Assembly: GCA_016185945.1 (NCBI GenBank) | Contig: JACPMR010000012.1 | Coordinates: forward strand, 62,001 to 126,000 | Length of the DNA: 64,000 nt | Direction: 5' to 3' | From: Candidatus Woesearchaeota archaeon | GTDB lineage: Archaea; Nanobdellota; Nanobdellia; Woesearchaeales; GW2011-AR4 | In this document: positions 58,548-64,000 of the stretch, piece after piece | Numbering within the stretch: position 1 is the stretch's first letter | Layout: every line of letters starts with the position of its first letter | Made by a program: the position numbers and the translations under genes | The notes under the pieces: model-generated | What the model was told of the DNA's origin: nothing | Databases searched by the model: none | What the model saw: the letters and a program-made list of their open reading frames with translations, nothing else

Positions 58548-60614
58548 ATGCTCCTCAAATCAATAAAACTTCACAACATAAGAAGCTATGAAGACGAAGA
58601 GATAAATTTTCCTATCGGCTCTGTTCTTCTTGCAGGCGACATCGGCTCTGGCAAATCAACCATACTTCTTGCAATAGAGTTTGCTATATTCGGCGCAAAG
58701 AAAGGAGAGCTTCCAGCTTACACTCTATTAAAGCACGGAAAAAAAGAGGGTTATGTAGAATTAAAAATGCAGATTGATGGCAAGGAAATACTGATAAAAA
58801 GAACACTAAAAAGAAGCAATGAAGATATAAAGCAGGAAACTGGGTATGTTATTGTCAACGGACTGAAAAAAGAAGCCACATCGGAGGAATTAAGGGCAAT
58901 AACGCTTGACTTGCTTGGCTATCCGAAAGAATTAATCAAGAAAGGGAAGGATTTGATTTATCGCTATACGGTCTATACCCCCCAAGAGGAGATGAAGCAG
59001 ATTCTATACGACACAAAAGAAAACCGCCTTGAAACTTTGAGAAAAGTGTTTAACATCGACAAATACAAAAGAGTGAGGGAAAACTCAAAAATTATAACAA
59101 CTTCTTTGCGGGAGAAAAAAAAGCACCTGGAAGGATTCATTCTTGATTTAGATTACAAAAAGAAAGAACTTGAAGAAAGAAAAGAGGAAATTTTGGAGAT
59201 AGACAATAGAATAAACAATATGCTCCCTAAGATTGAAGAAGTCAGAAATATCCTCACTGAAAAAAAGAACTCTCTTGATAGCATTGAAAGTGAAATCAAA
59301 GAATTAAATATTCTGAAAAAGGAATTGGGCATTGCAGAAGCAAATCTCAGCCACAAGATAGAACAAAACAACAGGCTGAATGATGAAATAAAATTATTGG
59401 AAAAACAAATCGGGCAACTTGGGGAAGAGCTAAAGGATAAAAAATTGGACGAGCTGGACAACATAATCAAAAAAATAGAAGAAAAAGAGAATGAAATAAA
59501 TCAGGCAGAAAAAAATTACAATGGCACTATAAGGGGACTAAGGGAAATAGAAGTCAGGATAGAGAATTGCAATGAAACTATTAGAAAAATAGAGTCTCTT
59601 GAGATATGTCCGCTCTGCGAGCAGAAAGTTGACGAAAGCCACAAGCACGAAATACACTCGAGGGAGAACAAAAAATATGAGGAACTGCTCGAACAGGTAA
59701 AAAATCACAAGCAAGAAGAAGCAAACCTGGAAAAAATAAGGATGGGCCTGAAAAAGGAAAGAGATTTCTTGGTTAAGGAACAAAGTCATTTCAATGTTAT
59801 AAGATACAAGTTTGACAGCTTAAATGAAAAAACCAGCTTGAGAGAAGAGAAATCAAATTTAAAGGAGAAGATAAGGAAAGAAATAGGATTGCTGAATGCA
59901 AAAAAAATCGAATTAAGTGAGAAAATTGGTAACTTTTCTGAAGTAGATGAAAGATACAAAATTGCAAAAAAGGAAATCGACGAGATAGCACAACAGGAGA
60001 AATTTCTTGAATTGGAGAAAAGGGATTATGAGTCAAAAAAATCAACAACAAAAATGTTTATTTCCAGAATAGAAAAAGAGATTGCCGAAAAGGAAAAGGC
60101 AAAGGGAAAGCTTGCCTATATCTCCCAATTAAGCAACTGGATTGATGAGATGTTTGTGAACCTGATGTCAACAATGGAGAAGCATGTTATGGTTAACATC
60201 CACTCTCAGTTTAATGAGTTGTTCAGGAGCTGGTTTGATACTTTACTGGAAGACGAATCAATCAATATAAGGGTTGATGAAGAATTTACACCGATAATTG
60301 AGCAGGACGGCTATGAAACATATATAGAAAATTTAAGCGGCGGTGAAAAAACTTCTGTTGCATTGTCTTATAGATTAGCTTTGAACAAGGTAATCAACGA
60401 TATTGTTGCAGGCATTAAAACTAAAGAAATAATAATGTTGGATGAGCCGACTGACGGGTTCAGCGGGGAGCAGCTCGATAAAGTCAGGGATGTTTTGAAT
60501 CAGCTTAATATGAAACAGATTATTATAGTCTCTCACGAAAGCAAAATTGAAAGTTTTGTTGATAATGTGATAAGGGTGGAGAAAAAGGATAATGTAAGTG
60601 TTGTAAGCACGTAG
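58548..60614 (+). CDS. Rad50/SMC-like ATPase with zinc hook
   Basis: LLAGDIGSGKSTILLAIEFAIFG; CPLCEQKV hook; NLSGGEKTSVALSYRLAL. Confidence 0.93.
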   Translation: MLLKSIKLHNIRSYEDEEINFPIGSVLLAGDIGSGKSTILLAIEFAIFGAKKGELPAYTLLKHGKKEGYVELKMQIDGKEILIKRTLKRSNEDIKQETGYVIVNGLKKEATSEELRAITLDLLGYPKELIKKGKDLIYRYTVYTPQEEMKQILYDTKENRLETLRKVFNIDKYKRVRENSKIITTSLREKKKHLEGFILDLDYKKKELEERKEEILEIDNRINNMLPKIEEVRNILTEKKNSLDSIESEIKELNILKKELGIAEANLSHKIEQNNRLNDEIKLLEKQIGQLGEELKDKKLDELDNIIKKIEEKENEINQAEKNYNGTIRGLREIEVRIENCNETIRKIESLEICPLCEQKVDESHKHEIHSRENKKYEELLEQVKNHKQEEANLEKIRMGLKKERDFLVKEQSHFNVIRYKFDSLNEKTSLREEKSNLKEKIRKEIGLLNAKKIELSEKIGNFSEVDERYKIAKKEIDEIAQQEKFLELEKRDYESKKSTTKMFISRIEKEIAEKEKAKGKLAYISQLSNWIDEMFVNLMSTMEKHVMVNIHSQFNELFRSWFDTLLEDESINIRVDEEFTPIIEQDGYETYIENLSGGEKTSVALSYRLALNKVINDIVAGIKTKEIIMLDEPTDGFSGEQLDKVRDVLNQLNMKQIIIVSHESKIESFVDNVIRVEKKDNVSVVST

Positions 60615-60833
60615 GTTCTACTGCCTTTTATTGTTTATATCAAGTAGTAATCTATTTTTGGGAATTCATTTGACTATCTTGAACTACATGCGTCTCCATT
60701 TTAATTTTATTTAATATTATTGATTAGAAATATCTGTTTTAAACCGAAACCATTGACAAATCGCATTTTTCGGGCTTTGCTCTGCTTTGCAAAGCGAAAC
60801 CTTTAAAAAGCCAATACCACACGAATTATCCAT

Positions 60834-60980
60834 ATGGCGTACGTTGGGGGAAATGTTAGGAGTCTTGAAACTGTTAAGAGAGAAGATCTTAATAGAGAGT
60901 GCCCTGACTGCGGAAGCAAGGACATAGAATACGCCAATGAGGAGTTCTATTGCAAGAAATGCGGCTTAGTGCTGGATTAG
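60834..60980 (+). CDS. Standalone TFB/TFIIB-type zinc ribbon protein (48 aa), not in ORF track
   Basis: MAYVGGNVRSLETVKREDLNRECPDCGSKDIEYANEEFYCKKCGLVLD; upstream CGAAACCTTTAAAAA promoter-like. Confidence 0.8.
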   Translation: MAYVGGNVRSLETVKREDLNRECPDCGSKDIEYANEEFYCKKCGLVLD

Positions 60981-61003
60981 GGGGTTGAACATCCATATTC
61001 CCG

Positions 61004-61876
61004 TTATTTAATCACGTCGTGGGAAAATACACCACTCACATCAATCTTGCTTACTTTGCTTGGTATGGTGTTTGTGGAAACAACCTTTATTCCCGCATTT
61101 TTTAATTTGCTTAATGCGTTGTCCACAAAAATCCCATGAACGCAAAGGCAATGAACATTTTTGGCGCCCAATTTTCGTAATACTTTGGCAGTCTCCAAAA
61201 TTGTATGTCCTGTGCTCACGATGTCGTCAACAATAACCGCATCCCTACCCCCCAAACCAATCTTTTTATTCAGCTTTACCTCAACATGATAAGAGGAATA
61301 CCTTTTTTTCTTTAAAATTCTCGATTCGACTCCAAGCATTTCAGCAACATTTTTCGCCCATTTATAGCTCTCCTCGTCAGGGCCCATTATCACTGGATTT
61401 TTAATGTGTTTTTTAATATAATCCGCGATAAGATTGTTAGCCGTTAATTTTACCGCTCTTATTTTGAAAATATTTCCCAATATGTTTTTTCTGTGCAAAT
61501 GAGGGTCCATTGCATAAACAGCGTCAAAATACTTGTCAATCAACCCTCCGATTATTCTCTGGCTTACTGCCTCGCCTTTATGAAATCTCTTGTCCTGCCT
61601 CATGTAGGGAAAGTAAGGCGCTACCAACACAACTTTTTTTGCGCCTAATTCTTTTGCTGTTTTTGAAGCTAAGATAACCTCGATAATGCAATCGCTGATA
61701 TTTTTATAGAAGGATTGAACCAAAAAGACATTTCTATTTTTAAAATTGAAATCAAATCTTACTCTAATCTCATCGTCGGGAAATTTATCAACAATCAGGT
61801 TGGAATGGGGCATTCTTAGTTTTTTGGCTATTAACCTGCCCAAGTGCCTTCCGTGCGAGCAGCTTACAATCAACAT
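61004..61876 (-). CDS. prs: Ribose-phosphate pyrophosphokinase
   Basis: VFLVQSFYKNISDCIIE; DAVIVDDIVSTGHTILETAKVL. Confidence 0.93.
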   Translation of the reverse strand: MLIVSCSHGRHLGRLIAKKLRMPHSNLIVDKFPDDEIRVRFDFNFKNRNVFLVQSFYKNISDCIIEVILASKTAKELGAKKVVLVAPYFPYMRQDKRFHKGEAVSQRIIGGLIDKYFDAVYAMDPHLHRKNILGNIFKIRAVKLTANNLIADYIKKHIKNPVIMGPDEESYKWAKNVAEMLGVESRILKKKRYSSYHVEVKLNKKIGLGGRDAVIVDDIVSTGHTILETAKVLRKLGAKNVHCLCVHGIFVDNALSKLKNAGIKVVSTNTIPSKVSKIDVSGVFSHDVIK

Positions 61877-61884
61877 TTCGCTCC

Positions 61885-62460
61885 TTAAACATCATTCGTA
61901 AACTTTTTTAATGTGTCGTTCAATTCAATAGCAACCGCCAAGACACCATTTTCAGCAGTTCTTTTATCGTTTGAAAATGCAACAAGCAGCACATCATTGT
62001 CTTTAAGCTCGAAATGCTTTTCTAACTCTTTGTAGTCCTGCTTATGATCAAAATCTGGCACATAAAGCCTGCCTTTGAATTTGAGTATTAAAACGCCTTC
62101 TGCGCTGTTTTTGACAGCAACGTCCCTGAGCTTGTACGCCTCTTTTAAATTTACCACATTTCTAACCAAAACAGCAGCTTTCTTAAATTCTGGGTAAACT
62201 CCGTCATAAGCGACAATCTTTGGCAAGCTTACGCTTTCACAAATTTGGCTTAGCATTTCGCTTCCTTTTCTGCTTAAAAAATGCCCTTTTTTTGTAGAAT
62301 CAAGAAATTTTTTTGACTTTAATATTCCAAGAATCGTCCTTGTAGTCCCTTCTCCAAGCCCAAGCTCTTTGGCAATCTCTTGCCTCCCAATATTCTTGCC
62401 AAACTTAAGAAAGCATCTCAAGATGTCAATCTTAGTGAAATTAGGAATGTTGCCAACCAT
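61885..62460 (-). CDS. DUF4443-like winged-HTH protein
   Basis: GRQEIAKELGLGEGTTRTILGILKSKKFLDSTKKGHFLSRKG. Confidence 0.75.
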   Translation of the reverse strand: MVGNIPNFTKIDILRCFLKFGKNIGRQEIAKELGLGEGTTRTILGILKSKKFLDSTKKGHFLSRKGSEMLSQICESVSLPKIVAYDGVYPEFKKAAVLVRNVVNLKEAYKLRDVAVKNSAEGVLILKFKGRLYVPDFDHKQDYKELEKHFELKDNDVLLVAFSNDKRTAENGVLAVAIELNDTLKKFTNDV

Positions 62461-62547
62461 AAAAAAATTTGTTTTGAATAAGATTTATAAACTTTCTGTT
62501 AAAGCCAAGTAAAATATCCAAAATTGAAAATTAAAATTTACAAAAAA

Positions 62548-62699
62548 TTCAATCAAAAAGAGCGTCCTTTAGTGGTAATGGTGATAAAGGAGACCGGCTT
62601 TTGCAGAGGCACTTTTAAGTTGTGGTTTATAGTGTAATAATTATGGCGGGGTACCCTTATCACTTGTGCAGAAAAAGTGTCGCTTGTTTGTTATTGAAA
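62548..62699 (-). repeat. Structured intergenic repeat copy E12 (class II, divergent, only copy on the minus strand)
   Basis: Reverse complement: GCGACAC...GGTACCCCGC...CACTATAAACC...AGTGCCT...AAAAGCCGGTCTCCTTTA...AAAGGACGCTCTTTTTGATTGAA, aligns with E1. Confidence 0.7.
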
Positions 62700-62727
62700 A
62701 ATAGAAATCATATCTGTCTTATAGTAG

Positions 62728-63486
62728 TTGATTTTTATGGAAATAACAAGCTTAATTTTGTTGTTGATTATAAGTTTTGTAACCTCCATTATAGGCACTT
62801 TGATAGGCACTGCAATGCTTATAATGCCGCCTGCAATGATATTTCTTGGAGTGCCGGTGCATACGGCAATTGCAACTGCAAGGTTTTCAATGCTCGGCAT
62901 TGGCATAGGCAATATAACGAAGTTTTCATTGCAAGACAGGATTAATCTCAAGTATGCACTGCCCTTTGCAATAGCCGGAATTTTTGGAGCGTTGTTTGGT
63001 GCATCCCTCTTAGCAAAAATTGAAGAGAATGTTCTCAAGATTATAATCGGTATTTTAATGATATCCATCTCGCTGCTTGTTCTTTTTGAGGACAGGATAA
63101 AGCCGAGCAGCAAAAGAAAGCAAATAAGATTAGGGCATTATGCCTTAAGTATTATAGCTGGATTATTTATAGGCGCATACATAGGTGTTATAGGCGGAGG
63201 AGGCGCAACAATCATCATCTTTCTCTTGGTGCTGATTTACGGGCTTAATTTCAAGGATGCTGTTGCAAACCAGAAAGCAGTCACCTTGCCTATGACAATT
63301 ACAGCCACTATTATTTTCGTATACCAAGGGCTTATTGACTACAAGCTCGGAGTCCCATTGCTGTTAACTAATTTACTAGGCGGCTGGGTTGGAGCTGGAT
63401 TATTGCTGAACTTCAAGAATAAATGGCTTAAAATTATCTTGATTCCAATAATGGTAATAATGGCTGTAAAGCTGATATTTTTCTAA
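62728..63486 (+). CDS. TauE/SafE family sulfite exporter-like permease
   Basis: VTSIIGTLIGTAMLIMPPAMIFLGVPVHTAIATARF; GAYIGVIGGGGATIII. Confidence 0.88.
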   Translation: MIFMEITSLILLLIISFVTSIIGTLIGTAMLIMPPAMIFLGVPVHTAIATARFSMLGIGIGNITKFSLQDRINLKYALPFAIAGIFGALFGASLLAKIEENVLKIIIGILMISISLLVLFEDRIKPSSKRKQIRLGHYALSIIAGLFIGAYIGVIGGGGATIIIFLLVLIYGLNFKDAVANQKAVTLPMTITATIIFVYQGLIDYKLGVPLLLTNLLGGWVGAGLLLNFKNKWLKIILIPIMVIMAVKLIFF

Positions 63487-63550
63487 TATTATAACTAAAT
63501 AGTGACAAAAATTAGAAAAATTTATAAATATTGTAAACTTAGTAAAAAAC

Positions 63551-64000
63551 ATGGCAGTAGAAGATGCGTTAAAGAAAGCACTAAGTGACGCTAGTGTACT
63601 GAATTCTGTCCGAACTATTTTCAAAGACATAGACTCAAAAGGTTTTTTGATACATGTAGCTAATGATGGTACTGTAACGTATGGTTCTCCAATACACTAT
63701 GAACCTTCTCGAATAGCTTCTAGATATCACAGCTTGGTATATGAAGCAATGCGTGGTATGTTTGCTAATCCTGAAAAAGAATTGACTTCTAATCCAGAGT
63801 TAAGGCTATTAGCACTTCTTGCTGAAAAGATAAGACCTGATACTTTTTTCGAATTTTGTAAATATTTGTGGGCTTATGAATCTGGCAATAACAAAAGAGT
63901 TGACAAATCAGGAACATTATTTTTATCAAAATGGTTGCCTCCCCTAGTAACTGAAGTTTTGGTAGAGTATGTAACGGAATTTTTTGGCGGGAAACCAGTT
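63551..64000 (+). CDS. Hypothetical protein, truncated by window end
   Basis: Open frame from ATG 63551 (MAVEDALKKALSDASVLNSVRTIFKDIDSKGFLIHVANDG...) to window end. Confidence 0.5.
   Translation, partial: MAVEDALKKALSDASVLNSVRTIFKDIDSKGFLIHVANDGTVTYGSPIHYEPSRIASRYHSLVYEAMRGMFANPEKELTSNPELRLLALLAEKIRPDTFFEFCKYLWAYESGNNKRVDKSGTLFLSKWLPPLVTEVLVEYVTEFFGGKPV

Noticed and set aside
5662-62699. CRISPR array interpretation of the repeats
   Set aside because: Copies are dispersed kilobases apart, are 90-260 nt long, vary internally and have no regular spacers; no cas genes in the window

Overview
The window looks like a chromosomal segment of a DPANN-type (Woesearchaeota/Pacearchaeota-like) archaeon. 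It carries an archaeal B-family DNA polymerase, L15e, a Rad50-like protein, IleRS, glutamine synthetase, a Suf/Isc Fe-S cluster operon, DnaK/DnaJ/GrpE, NAD synthesis genes, several secreted repeat-domain proteins and two toxin-antitoxin-like pairs. I found two tRNA genes: a class II tRNA at 6400-6555 with a T-loop bulge-helix-bulge (BHB) intron, and tRNA-Pro(GGG) with a 17-nt anticodon-loop BHB intron. The most striking signal is a family of at least 12 intergenic structured repeats (about 90-260 nt). Most start with TTTCAATCCG and end in ATTGAAA-like sequence. They have a covarying 5' hairpin, two interchangeable 3' modules and nested palindromic insertions. One nested module also occurs inside the class II tRNA gene, and 11 of 12 copies lie on the + strand whatever the neighbouring gene direction. 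Other points of interest: a SufB intein whose ORF is broken by a one-base homopolymer frameshift between its LAGLIDADG motifs; a homing-endonuclease C-terminal remnant directly after the class II tRNA, with an intact relative 1 kb away; a TIR-domain gene between them; a predicted structured leader that pairs with the endonuclease Shine-Dalgarno; palindromes at the glnA and suf-adjacent regulator promoters; a 98-nt candidate ncRNA; and small ORFs missed by the track. All calls come from reading the sequence and supplied ORFs; no database search or folding program was run.
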